A stretch of DNA of 64,000 bases from Exiguobacterium marinum DSM 16307 (GTDB lineage Bacteria > Bacillota > Bacilli > Exiguobacteriales > Exiguobacteriaceae). Location: positions 2,325,878 to 2,389,877 of the forward strand of contig NZ_KK211189.1 in assembly GCF_000620845.1 (NCBI RefSeq). Direction: 5' to 3'. The position numbers and the translations under genes were made by a program. Each line of letters opens with the position of its first letter. Position 1 is the stretch's first letter. Positions 36,092-44,405 of the stretch are shown piece after piece. Below the pieces are notes generated by a model. It did no database searches and was not told where the DNA came from. It was given only the letters and a program-made list of their open reading frames with translations.

Positions 36092-36837
36092 AAAGTCTCC
36101 TCCGAACGTTCTCCGACGTACCACCACGAAGCACCGAGTGCTTCTTCAGCCGCCTTGAATAATGATTCGATTCCTCGCTCGGCGAGACCGAGCATCTCGT
36201 TCATCTCTTGAAGCGTAAACGTCGCCTCTTCTCCAGTACCCTGTACTTCGACGAAACGACCACTCGCCGTCATGACGACGTTCATATCAACTTCTGCCGC
36301 GGCGTCTTCCAAATAATTTAAATCGAGCACGAGTTCGTCTGTCCGCCCGACAGAGATCGCGGCTACACCTTCTTTAATTGGTGTGTCCTCGAGTTTCCCT
36401 TGACGTATCAACCGATCGACAGCCAAGACGAGCGCACAGAAGCCACCAGTGATGGATGCCGTACGTGTACCGCCATCCGCTTGAATGACATCGCAGTCAA
36501 TCCAGATTGTTCGTTCTCCAAGCCGTTCTAAATCAACGACCGACCGAAGTGAACGAGCAATCAAACGTTGAATCTCCATCGTTCGTCCCGACTGTTTCCC
36601 GCGTACCGATTCCCGGACTGTCCGGTCCCCGGTTGCTCGTGGTAGCATCGCGTACTCGGCATTGATCCAGCCTTGTCGCTTCCCACGTAGGAAGTTTGGG
36701 ACACGTTCTTCGACAGTCGCTGTACAAATCACTTTCGTATCGCCAATTGAAATAAGGACAGACCCTTCCGCATGTTTATTTACATGAGGCACGATTTCAA
36801 CCGTGCGCAGTTCGTCATATCGTCTAGTGTCACGCAA
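36088..36837 (-). CDS. rph: Ribonuclease PH
   Basis: 249-residue phosphorolytic 3'-5' exonuclease that trims tRNA 3' ends. Signatures: TRRYDELR at the start, [13 protein letters not shown] near residue 32, [13 protein letters not shown] near 56, and [14 protein letters not shown] near 115 with the phosphate-binding Arg-Thr. The start is a TTG at 36837 with GGAGGTGA 6-9 nt upstream, overlapping the racE stop by 8 nt. B. subtilis has gerM between racE and rph; here they overlap. Confidence 0.96.
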   Translation of the reverse strand: MRDTRRYDELRTVEIVPHVNKHAEGSVLISIGDTKVICTATVEERVPNFLRGKRQGWINAEYAMLPRATGDRTVRESVRGKQSGRTMEIQRLIARSLRSVVDLERLGERTIWIDCDVIQADGGTRTASITGGFCALVLAVDRLIRQGKLEDTPIKEGVAAISVGRTDELVLDLNYLEDAAAEVDMNVVMTASGRFVEVQGTGEEATFTLQEMNEMLGLAERGIESLFKAAEEALGASWWYVGERSEETL

Positions 36838-37633
36838 TGCCCGTCACCTCCACTTTCTCCGCATGGACCGGACGACCGAGCCATTCGCTCGCAAGTCGGT
36901 CAAACAGTTCAATGTCGCCGGTCGCATAAAAAGCATGCGTCGGGACTGTATCTAATCCATTCTCGAGTTCTTGATAATCAAGGATTGCCGCAACCTCAAG
37001 CGCAGTCTCGTCACCAGATGAGATGAGGTGGACGCTCGGTCCGACCACGTCTTGGATGACGGGAGCGAGAATCGGATAATGCGTGCAACCGAGGATGAGC
37101 GTGTCCATCTCGGATGTTTGGAGCGGACGTAGTGTCTCTTCCACTACTTGATAGACACGGTCCCCATACACTTCCCCTGCCTCTACGAGCGGAACAAACG
37201 GCGGACAGGCGAGCGAGTACACGTCTACCTCACCAGCGACGTGACGGAGCGCCTTCTCATACGAGCCGCTCTCGATTGTCATCTTCGTACCGATGACACC
37301 GATATGTTTGTTGCGCGTCCCTTTGACGGCCGCGCGGGCACCCGGGTCGATGACTCCAATGACCGGGATATCAAGACGTTTCCTCGCCTCTTTCAAAACG
37401 ACGGCCGTCGCCGTGTTACAGGCGATGACAATCATTTTGACATCTCTCTTTAATAAAAACTCAATGAGTTCCCATGTGTATGCTTCAATCTCATCGTGCG
37501 GACGCGGCCCGTACGGACAGCGTTCCGTATCCCCGATATAGATGATTTCCTCTTTAGGGAGTTGACGCATCAATTCTTTGACTACTGTCAATCCGCCGAC
37601 TCCTGAATCGAGGACTCCAATCGCTCGTTTCAT
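36830..37633 (-). CDS. racE: Glutamate racemase
   Basis: 267-residue enzyme making D-glutamate for peptidoglycan. Two catalytic cysteines are seen in IACNTATAV near residue 72 and LGCTHYP near 183. DSGVGGLTV marks the N-terminus. The ATG at 37633 has GGAAGTGA upstream. First gene of the racE-rph-rdgB-ysnB overlap operon. Confidence 0.96.
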   Translation of the reverse strand: MKRAIGVLDSGVGGLTVVKELMRQLPKEEIIYIGDTERCPYGPRPHDEIEAYTWELIEFLLKRDVKMIVIACNTATAVVLKEARKRLDIPVIGVIDPGARAAVKGTRNKHIGVIGTKMTIESGSYEKALRHVAGEVDVYSLACPPFVPLVEAGEVYGDRVYQVVEETLRPLQTSEMDTLILGCTHYPILAPVIQDVVGPSVHLISSGDETALEVAAILDYQELENGLDTVPTHAFYATGDIELFDRLASEWLGRPVHAEKVEVTGIA

Positions 37634-37704
37634 TTGTATCACTTCCATTCTCACCTATCTTATCAAAAAACATCGGACGGAAAAAGAAACGTTCCCATGA
37701 CAAA

Positions 37705-37736
37705 AAAAGACGAGGTCGCCAATGGCGCCTCGTCCC
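37705..37736 (-). terminator. Intrinsic terminator of the HPr gene
   Basis: On the minus strand GACGAGGCGCC, ATT and GGCGACCTCGTC form a stem followed by TTTTTTT. Ten nt after the HPr stop. Confidence 0.85.
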
Positions 37737-37745
37737 TTACCCAAA

Positions 37746-38009
37746 TTACTGAGCAAGACCTTCGCTAGTGAGCATGTCAGAAAGCGTTTTGATCGCTTCT
37801 CCTGCATCTTCACCTTCAGCAGTGATCTTGATTGTAGAATCTTTTGCGATTCCGAGTGAAAGTACACCCATGATCGATTTCAAGTTAACTGTTTTGCCAT
37901 TGTACTCGAGGTTGATGTCTGATTGGAACTTAGATGCTGTGTTAACAAGCTGAGTAGCTGGACGAGCGTGAATTCCTGAATCAGCAACGACTGTGAACGT
38001 TTTTTCCAT
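37746..38009 (-). CDS. ptsH: Phosphocarrier protein HPr
   Basis: 87 residues, the whole HPr fold. The PEP-dependent phosphorylation site His is in SGIHARPA near residue 15 and the regulatory serine in LKSIMG near residue 46, which in Firmicutes is phosphorylated by HprK for CcpA-mediated repression. Because His15 is kept it is HPr rather than Crh. The ATG at 38009 has GGGAG 11 nt upstream. It is monocistronic and not next to ptsI, which is unusual, and takes the place of gerE in the B. subtilis order. Confidence 0.92.
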   Translation of the reverse strand: MEKTFTVVADSGIHARPATQLVNTASKFQSDINLEYNGKTVNLKSIMGVLSLGIAKDSTIKITAEGEDAGEAIKTLSDMLTSEGLAQ

Positions 38010-38083
38010 GAGATGATGGTCTCCCTTCAAAATTCAATTCTACAGGCGAACCGGCAGAATATTTTTTGTTTGTGAACTCATTA

Positions 38084-38524
38084 TCAAATGATAGCGGATT
38101 CGCAAAAATTCTGCAAGCGATTTTTATATTCCGGAGCCCATTCCATAGGACGACCTTCTTTCGACAAATGAACAAGGCTTGTCCGTCCTGCGAATAAAAG
38201 TCGGTCTCCGTCATACGCCCCGTAATGAATATCACATGAAGTATTTCCGACCGTCAAGATATTGGCATGCACGGTCAGCTGTTGACGTGGCATGACTTGT
38301 CGAACATAGTCACATTGCGCATCGGCGACGACGACAAATCCATCCTTCAAGGAGAAACCTATCGCCTCTAACAACTCGATTCTCGCATCTTCAAAATAGA
38401 TGAACGGAATTGTGTTATTCATGTGACCATATGGATCGCATTCAGAAAATCGAACTTTCACATCGAGCGCGATCCCTGCTTTGACACTTGTTTCCCAACC
38501 CGGCTCTCGAAAGTACTTGGTCAT
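38084..38524 (-). CDS. ysmA: Acyl-CoA thioesterase, 4HBT (hot-dog) family
   Basis: 146-residue YbgC-like single hot-dog domain. The catalytic region is RFSECDPYGHMNN near residues 29-41, followed by the long helix FIYFEDARIELLEAIGF. It should hydrolyse acyl-CoA thioesters; the chain length is unknown. It lies 8 nt downstream of sdhB, where B. subtilis has ysmA, so it may be the tail of the sdh transcript. Confidence 0.88.
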   Translation of the reverse strand: MTKYFREPGWETSVKAGIALDVKVRFSECDPYGHMNNTIPFIYFEDARIELLEAIGFSLKDGFVVVADAQCDYVRQVMPRQQLTVHANILTVGNTSCDIHYGAYDGDRLLFAGRTSLVHLSKEGRPMEWAPEYKNRLQNFCESAII

Positions 38525-38532
38525 CGGCTCGC

Positions 38533-39333
38533 TTATGCCTCGACCGCAGAACCGGTGCGACCTTTGTCACTACCGAAGAACTGTTTGAACGAGTGAAGCG
38601 TCGTTTGACGGTTCATCGAAGCGATCGACGTCGTGAGCGGGATGCCTTTTGGACAAACTTCGACACAGTTTTGTGCGTTTCCGCACTGCATGATCCCACC
38701 GTCTTCCATGAGTGCCTCGAGGCGGTCTTCCGCGTGGAAGGCACCTGTTGGGTGTGAGTTGAAGAGACGGACTTGCGAAATGGCCGCTGGACCGATGAAG
38801 TCTGATTTGTCGTTCACGTTCGGACACGCTTCAAGACAAACCCCACAAGTCATACATTTCGATAGTTCGTATGCCCATTGACGTTTGTTCTCCGGCATAC
38901 GCGGTCCTGGACCGAGGTCGTATGTGCCATCGATTGGAACCCATGCCTTCACTTTTTTCAACGCGTCGAACATACGTTGACGGTCGACTTGAAGGTCACG
39001 GATGACCGGGAACGTCTTCATCGGTGCAAGACGGATCGGTTGCTCAAGTTTATCAACGAGTGCCGTACACGACTGGCGTGGCTTCCCGTTGATGATCATC
39101 GAACAGGCACCACACACTTCTTCGAGACAGTTCATGTCCCAGTTGATCGGTGTCGTCTTGTCCCCGTTCGCATTGACCGGATTACGGCGGATTTCCATCA
39201 ATGCCGAGATGACGTTCATGTTCGGACGGTACGGCACTGTGAATTCTTCTGTATACGTTGCTTGATCCGGTCCATCTTGACGTTCGATGATGAAGCGGAT
39301 GTCTTTTTGTTCAGATTGCATTGGCGTCGTCAT
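38533..39333 (-). CDS. sdhB: Succinate dehydrogenase iron-sulfur subunit
   Basis: 266 residues. The N-terminal ferredoxin domain binds [2Fe-2S] (CLEEVCGACSM with a later C). The C-terminal domain has CMTCGVCLEACPN and CGNAQNCVEVCPKGIPL for the [4Fe-4S] and [3Fe-4S] clusters. It passes electrons from SdhA to the cytochrome b subunit at the inner membrane face. ATG overlaps the sdhA stop by 4 nt. Confidence 0.97.
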   Translation of the reverse strand: MTTPMQSEQKDIRFIIERQDGPDQATYTEEFTVPYRPNMNVISALMEIRRNPVNANGDKTTPINWDMNCLEEVCGACSMIINGKPRQSCTALVDKLEQPIRLAPMKTFPVIRDLQVDRQRMFDALKKVKAWVPIDGTYDLGPGPRMPENKRQWAYELSKCMTCGVCLEACPNVNDKSDFIGPAAISQVRLFNSHPTGAFHAEDRLEALMEDGGIMQCGNAQNCVEVCPKGIPLTTSIASMNRQTTLHSFKQFFGSDKGRTGSAVEA

Positions 39334-41087
39334 TTCGTCTTCGCCCCTTTCTTCGAGTAATCCCGTTTACGTGGCGGGATTAACGAAACATCGATTTCTT
39401 CATACGAGATATCGACTTCCCCATCTTTGTAACGTGCCATCGTCGTCTTCATGAACTGCTCATCATTACGTTCCGGGAATTCCGGCTTGTAATGAGCACC
39501 ACGACTCTCGTCTCGCTTGAGGGCGCCGAGTGTGATGACGCGTGCGAGGTCGAGCATGTGGTCGAGTTGTCGAATGAACGATGCCCCTTGGTTGCTCCAA
39601 CGTGCCGTATCCGTAGCCGAGATGTTATGGAAACGTTCACGCAATTCTTGGATTTTCTTGTCGGTCGCTTCAAGCTTGTCATTGTAGCGAACGACCGTGA
39701 CGTTGTCCGTCATAAGTTCACCGAGTTCACGGTGGATTTGATACGCATTCTCTGTACCATCCATCGCGAGGATCTCATTGAAGCGCTCGATTTCTTCACG
39801 TTCGTTGAAGTTAAAGAGTGCGTCCGAGACGCTTTCTGTCGCTTGATCGAGACCACGCATATAGTTGACCGCCGCAGGACCGGCCTCCATTCCACCGTGA
39901 ACGGCTGAAAGAAGAGAGTTTGCGCCGAGACGGTTCGCACCGTGCATCGAATAGTCACATTCACCGGCTGCGAAGAGTCCTGGTATATTTGTCATTTGGT
40001 CGTAGTCGACCCATAGTCCGCCCATTGAGTAGTGAACGGCAGGGAAAATCTTCATCGGTACTTTACGTGGGTCATCTCCTACGAACTTCTCGTAAATCTC
40101 GAGAATCCCACCAAGTTTGATATCGAGTTCTTTTGAATCTTTATGAGACAAGTCTAGATAGACCATGTTCTCGCCGTTGACTCCGAGTTTCTGATTGACA
40201 CAAACATCGAAGATTTCACGCGTCGCGATGTCACGCGGTACGAGGTTTCCGTAAGCAGGATATTTTTCTTCGAGGAAGTACCATGGCTTCCCGTCTTTGT
40301 ATGTCCAGACACGTCCGCCTTCCCCACGAGCCGATTCACTCATGAGACGAAGCTTGTCATCACCAGGAATCGCTGTCGGGTGAATTTGAATAAACTCCCC
40401 GTTCGCATAGACCGCGCCTTGGCGGTAAACCGCTGCCGCTGCTTGTCCTGTGTTGATGACCGAGTTTGTCGACTTCCCGAAGATGACCCCTGGACCACCT
40501 GTCGCCAAGATGACCGCGTCTGATGGGAACGCTTTAATTTCCATCGAGCGCAAATCCTGACAGACCGCACCGCGGCAGATTCCTTCTTCATCCACGATTG
40601 CACGAAGGAATTCCCAACCTTCATATTTCTCGACAAGACCTTGTGCCTCGTATCGGCGAACCTGCTCATCAAGCGCGTAGAGAAGTTGTTGCCCTGTTGT
40701 TGCTCCTGCATAGGCCGTACGGTGGTGAAGTGTTCCTCCGAAACGTCGGAAGTCTAAGAGCCCCTCAGGCGTACGGTTGAACATAACACCCATCCGGTCG
40801 AACATGTGAATGATTTTCGGAGCATTGTCCGCCATCTTTTGAACTGGCGGTTGGTTGGCGAGAAAGTCGCCTCCGTAAACCGTGTCGTCAAAATGTTGCC
40901 AAGGAGAATCGCCTTCTCCTTTCGTATTGACGGCTCCGTTGATGCCACCTTGGGCACAGACTGAATGTGAACGCTTGACCGGTACAAGCGAGAATAGTTT
41001 TACCGGAACACCCATCTCTGCCGACTTGATTGTCGCCATGAGTCCAGCTAGACCGCCTCCGATGACGATCAAACTTTGATTTGCCAT
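39330..41087 (-). CDS. sdhA: Succinate dehydrogenase flavoprotein subunit
   Basis: 585 residues. FAD-binding GGGLAGLMATI at the start, the covalent-flavin region SHSVCAQGGING near residue 40, active-site segments GTLHHRTAYAG and SESARGEGG, and the C-terminal HYKPEFPERND. Oxidises succinate to fumarate. Middle gene of sdhCAB, 16 nt after sdhC. Confidence 0.98.
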   Translation of the reverse strand: MANQSLIVIGGGLAGLMATIKSAEMGVPVKLFSLVPVKRSHSVCAQGGINGAVNTKGEGDSPWQHFDDTVYGGDFLANQPPVQKMADNAPKIIHMFDRMGVMFNRTPEGLLDFRRFGGTLHHRTAYAGATTGQQLLYALDEQVRRYEAQGLVEKYEGWEFLRAIVDEEGICRGAVCQDLRSMEIKAFPSDAVILATGGPGVIFGKSTNSVINTGQAAAAVYRQGAVYANGEFIQIHPTAIPGDDKLRLMSESARGEGGRVWTYKDGKPWYFLEEKYPAYGNLVPRDIATREIFDVCVNQKLGVNGENMVYLDLSHKDSKELDIKLGGILEIYEKFVGDDPRKVPMKIFPAVHYSMGGLWVDYDQMTNIPGLFAAGECDYSMHGANRLGANSLLSAVHGGMEAGPAAVNYMRGLDQATESVSDALFNFNEREEIERFNEILAMDGTENAYQIHRELGELMTDNVTVVRYNDKLEATDKKIQELRERFHNISATDTARWSNQGASFIRQLDHMLDLARVITLGALKRDESRGAHYKPEFPERNDEQFMKTTMARYKDGEVDISYEEIDVSLIPPRKRDYSKKGAKTK

Positions 41088-41103
41088 GTAAAATTCCCCC
41101 TAA

Positions 41104-41721
41104 TTACAAGATGCCTGCAAACGTCAAAATTGAACGGATGCCGACAAAAGATAGTGCCAAGAACACGACACCTGATACGTAGCTCATGAGACGTTGCGAA
41201 CGAGGTGACTGTGTGATTCCCCATGTGATCGAGAACGACCAAAGACCGTTTGCGAAGTGGAACGTAGCCGAAAGGATTCCGACTATGTAAAAAATGAGCA
41301 TGAGCGGGTTGTCGACGATGTTTTGCATCATCTCCGCATTGACTTCAACGCCACGTAACTTCGCAAGGCGCGTTTCCCAAACGTGCCACGAGATGAAGAT
41401 CACGAGGAAGACTCCTGTGAAGCGTTGTAAGATGTACATCCAGTTGCGTGCGTATGAATAGCGGTTCGAGTTGATCGATCCAAGAAACGCATAGTACACG
41501 CCGTACACTCCATGGAAAATCATCGGCAATGCGATAATCGTCACTTCAAGGAAGTACAGATACGGTAAGTTCTCCATAAATTTTGCTGCTTTGTTGAATG
41601 ACTCCACTCCATCGACGATGTAGTAGTTGACCGACAAGTGAACGATCAAAAACAAACCGATTGGAATGACCCCAAGTAGCGAATGGACTTTACGACTAAA
41701 ATAGTCACGATGCGCTGCCAT
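41104..41721 (-). CDS. sdhC: Succinate dehydrogenase cytochrome b558 subunit
   Basis: 205-residue membrane anchor of the B. subtilis type, with five hydrophobic segments and haem-ligating histidine candidates (VIPIGLFLIVHLSVNYY, LPMIFHGVYG, FISWHVWETR, ATFHFANGLW). It reduces menaquinone. First gene of the operon; the ribosome site is AGGGGG. Confidence 0.96.
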   Translation of the reverse strand: MAAHRDYFSRKVHSLLGVIPIGLFLIVHLSVNYYIVDGVESFNKAAKFMENLPYLYFLEVTIIALPMIFHGVYGVYYAFLGSINSNRYSYARNWMYILQRFTGVFLVIFISWHVWETRLAKLRGVEVNAEMMQNIVDNPLMLIFYIVGILSATFHFANGLWSFSITWGITQSPRSQRLMSYVSGVVFLALSFVGIRSILTFAGIL

Positions 41722-41762
41722 TCTAGTTCCCCCTTTTCACGAGCATTGGCTCGTTTTGTCAA

Positions 41763-41776
41763 TAAAAGCGTTTTCA
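41763..41776 (-). promoter_or_regulatory. CcpA (cre) site of sdhCAB
   Basis: TGAAAACGCTTTTA on the minus strand matches the cre consensus TGWAARCGYTWWCW at 13 of 14 positions. It lies about 20-30 nt downstream of the predicted transcription start, where cre sites act as a roadblock. Confidence 0.65.
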
Positions 41777-41802
41777 AATGCAGATATAGCTTTCTGTCTT
41801 TT

Positions 41803-41831
41803 ATTCTACTCTTGTGAAATTTGTATGACAA
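41803..41831 (-). promoter_or_regulatory. SigA promoter of sdhCAB
   Basis: TTGTCA (41831-41826), 17-nt spacer, TAGAAT (41808-41803) on the minus strand. The leader would be about 75 nt and carries the cre site. Confidence 0.65.
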
Positions 41832-41875
41832 GACAACCTAGCCGATTTGTGCCACATTCTTTTCAAAAATTCAGG

Positions 41876-41904
41876 ATGACCAAATTCCGATTGGTCGTTA
41901 TAAT
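41876..41904 (+). promoter_or_regulatory. Promoter of yslB with an inverted-repeat operator
   Basis: ATGACC (41876-41881), 17-nt spacer, TATAAT (41899-41904). The spacer is filled by GACCAA-N7-TTGGTC (41878-41896), a perfect 6-bp dyad that a dimeric regulator could bind. The regulator is not identified. Confidence 0.6.
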
Positions 41905-41934
41905 AATATAGAGAGATTGGAGTGATGGGATATA

Positions 41935-42336
41935 ATGGAAACGATGAGCCAACCAATTTTCGCGATTGAACTTCTTCGCGACTATGTGTTGACGGACTTG
42001 CTAGGTGAAGATTACGCCCAAGTCATCTATTGGTCAGGGAAACGGGTCGCCCGTAAATTCCCGACGATGTCTGACGATGAACTGATTGCTTTCTTCGCAG
42101 AGGCAGGTTGGGGCGAGTTAACACTCAAGAAGGAACGAGGGAGTAAATTTACATATGAATTGACCCCACCACCTGCGACTCAAGCTAAAGCGACAGGCTA
42201 CTATCAACTAGAAGCCGGGTTTTTAGCCGAACAGATTGCAGGTCGTTTCCAGTGTGTTGCAGAAGGCTACGCCGATCCCGCTCGAAAAGCCGTCCAAATC
42301 ACCGTCCAACTAGACCAGAAAGACGATTACAAATAA
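41935..42336 (+). CDS. yslB: YslB-like protein (DUF2507)
   Basis: 133 residues. Recognised by position (between sdhC and uvrC, as in B. subtilis) and by the DUF2507 pattern: LRDYVLTDLLGED near residue 15, WSGKRVARKFP near 33, EAGWGELTLKKE near 56, and GYYQLEAGFLAEQIA near 87. Relatives belong to the V4R-like ligand-binding fold; function unknown. Start ATG at 41935 or 41944; GGAG is 14 nt before the first. Confidence 0.82.
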   Translation: METMSQPIFAIELLRDYVLTDLLGEDYAQVIYWSGKRVARKFPTMSDDELIAFFAEAGWGELTLKKERGSKFTYELTPPPATQAKATGYYQLEAGFLAEQIAGRFQCVAEGYADPARKAVQITVQLDQKDDYK

Positions 42337-42370
42337 GAGTCGATGCCCTCCGCATCGACTCTTATTTTTG
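42333..42370. terminator. Bidirectional terminator between yslB and the uvrC transcript
   Basis: ATAAGAGTCGATGC (42333-42346) and GCATCGACTCTTAT (42352-42365) form a perfect 14-bp stem with T-runs on the plus side. The stops of yslB and of the small minus-strand gene both overlap the stem. Confidence 0.88.
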
Positions 42371-42552
42371 TTTCTGCTGAAGTTGTCGACGCATATATCG
42401 ACGAAATTCATCAAGTTCTTGTGGATGAAACGTCACGACCTCTACTTCATATCCTTGAGTCGCCTTACGTATGACATCGACGATATTTTCTGGGAAATGT
42501 CCGTTCTTCAACAACCAACCGAGCGTTTCACATTTTCAACTCTCTCATTCAT
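42362..42552 (-). pseudogene. Small gene after uvrC with a one-base frameshift
   Basis: ATG at 42552 has AGGAG 4 nt upstream and starts MNERVE, overlapping the uvrC stop. It then hits a stop after 14 codons. One base off, from the A-run at 42533-42536, the DNA stays open to TAA at 42364-42362 and encodes about 57 residues (KCETLGWLLKNGHFPENIVD ... EFRRYMRRQLQQ). Adding one A to the run of four would give a single 63-residue protein ending exactly at the terminator. No family is recognised. It may be a real mutation, a sequencing error in a homopolymer, or a slippage site. Confidence 0.55.
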
Positions 42553-44335
42553 CCGTCTCCTCATGTACATATTGAAGCACGGTCTCCGCTAATTTTTCAG
42601 GTAGTCCTGCTTCCTTCAATTGTTCAAGCGATGCCAGACGGATTTGCTTCATCGAACCGAAATGGCGGATGAGCTGTTGACGACGCTTCGGACCGACACC
42701 CGGAATCTCATCTAGTATCGACTTCGTCATTTTCTTCGTCCGCAAGCTGCGGTGGAAGGTGATGGCGAAACGGTGGACCTCATCTTGCATCCGCTGCAAC
42801 AGATAAAACGCACTCGACCGTGGATGGAGCTCGACGACAGCACCACTTTCTCCGAACAACAGTTGGCTCGTCCGATGTCGGTCATCCTTTTTGAGCGAGC
42901 CGACCGGTAAGTCGAGCCCGAACTCGTTTTGGATGACGTCGAGCGCCGCATTCAATTGCCCGATCCCCCCATCGATCAACAGAAGATCTGGCAGTCGCTT
43001 CTCTTCCGTCAACAAGCGGCGGAACCGTCGACGGACGACTTCACGCATCGTCTCGTAGTCATCCGGCCCTTGGACGGTTCGAATCTTATACTTCCGATAT
43101 TCTTTCTTAAGTGGCTTCCCGTCCTCGAAGACGACGAGCGCTGACACGGCGTCCGCCCCTTGAATGTTCGCGTTATCGATGATATCGACGCGTGACAAGT
43201 TCGGTATGCCGATGGCTTCTCCGAGTTCTCGCATCGCGAGTAACGTGCGCTCTTCGTCACGGGCAAGTAGCTCGAACTTCTCGTTCAACGCAATCGTCGC
43301 ATTCTTCGTCGCCAAATCAAGCAACTGTTTCTTTGCCCCACGTTTCGGTTGCATCACTTTCGTACCAAGCGCTTCGTTTAGAAGATCGAGCCGAACCGTC
43401 TCCGGAACAAGAATCTCTTTCGGGACGACGTTTTGCTCATAAAACTGCACGATGAAACTTTCGAGTTCTTCAGAAGGTTCTCCGTGCATCGGGAAGAGCG
43501 AGACGTCTCGCTCAATCATCTTGCCCCCACGCATATAAAACACTTGGACGCACATCCAGCCTCGGTCGAGCGTATAGCCGAAGACGTCACGCGCTGTCGG
43601 GTCGGCCGTGATCATATTCTGTTTGTTCATGATCGATTCGACCGCTCGAATCTGGTCGCGCAGTTCAGCTGCCCGTTCGAATTGCATCTCCTCAGCGGCA
43701 TGTCCCATCTCGACGTTCAGCTTCTTGAGCGTCTCACTCGTCTCGCCGTTCAAGAAGCGCCGGATTTCATTGACGATCTCTTTTTGCGAATCCGTGTCAA
43801 TCGCTAGTTCACATGGTCCTAGGCATTGGCCGATATGATAATACAGACAGAGTTTCTTTGGCATCGGCTGACACTTCCGGAGCGGATACAGTTTATCGAG
43901 GAGACGTTTCGTCTCATTCGCCGCATAGGCGTTCGGATACGGTCCAAAATAATGTCCGCCGTCTTTCTTCAAGTTCCGTGTCGTCAAGAGCCGCGGATAC
44001 GGTTCATTCGTGATCTTGATATACGGGTACGTTTTATCATCTTTCAAACGGATATTGTACTTCGGGTCGTGCTTTTTGATGAGTGTCATCTCAAGCAGGA
44101 GGGCCTCGAGTTCGCTCGCCGTCACGATGTATTCAAAGTCACGAATCTCGGCGACGAGGCGCATCGTCTTGATGTCGTGGGCGCCCGTGAAATAAGAGCG
44201 GACCCGATTCTTCAAGTTTTTCGCTTTACCGACATAAATGACCTCGCCGTATTCATTTTTATGCAGATAGCATCCCGGTTCATCCGGAAGTAGCGCTAAT
44301 TTATGTTTTATGTGGTCGCTATGACTCAATTCCAT
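42545..44335 (-). CDS. uvrC: Excinuclease ABC subunit C
   Basis: 596-residue nuclease of nucleotide excision repair. N-terminal GIY-YIG domain ([30 protein letters not shown]), UVR domain near residues 205-240, C-terminal RNase H-like endonuclease domain ([34 protein letters not shown]) and two helix-hairpin-helix motifs ([21 protein letters not shown]). In B. subtilis trxA precedes it; here a mrp operon and an oxidoreductase intervene. Confidence 0.97.
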   Translation of the reverse strand: MELSHSDHIKHKLALLPDEPGCYLHKNEYGEVIYVGKAKNLKNRVRSYFTGAHDIKTMRLVAEIRDFEYIVTASELEALLLEMTLIKKHDPKYNIRLKDDKTYPYIKITNEPYPRLLTTRNLKKDGGHYFGPYPNAYAANETKRLLDKLYPLRKCQPMPKKLCLYYHIGQCLGPCELAIDTDSQKEIVNEIRRFLNGETSETLKKLNVEMGHAAEEMQFERAAELRDQIRAVESIMNKQNMITADPTARDVFGYTLDRGWMCVQVFYMRGGKMIERDVSLFPMHGEPSEELESFIVQFYEQNVVPKEILVPETVRLDLLNEALGTKVMQPKRGAKKQLLDLATKNATIALNEKFELLARDEERTLLAMRELGEAIGIPNLSRVDIIDNANIQGADAVSALVVFEDGKPLKKEYRKYKIRTVQGPDDYETMREVVRRRFRRLLTEEKRLPDLLLIDGGIGQLNAALDVIQNEFGLDLPVGSLKKDDRHRTSQLLFGESGAVVELHPRSSAFYLLQRMQDEVHRFAITFHRSLRTKKMTKSILDEIPGVGPKRRQQLIRHFGSMKQIRLASLEQLKEAGLPEKLAETVLQYVHEETDE

Positions 44336-44405
44336 TCACCTCAGTTTAGCTTCCTCCTAGACGGGAAAAAGAGTGTGATATCTCGTCAGAGGAGGATTTT
44401 ATATT

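Noticed and set aside
37746-38009. Crh rather than HPr
   Set aside because: Crh lacks the phosphorylatable His15; here the GIHARPA motif is intact.
42368-42592. Plus-strand 74-residue open frame after yslB
   Set aside because: It starts inside the terminator and is antisense to the small minus-strand gene and the uvrC end.
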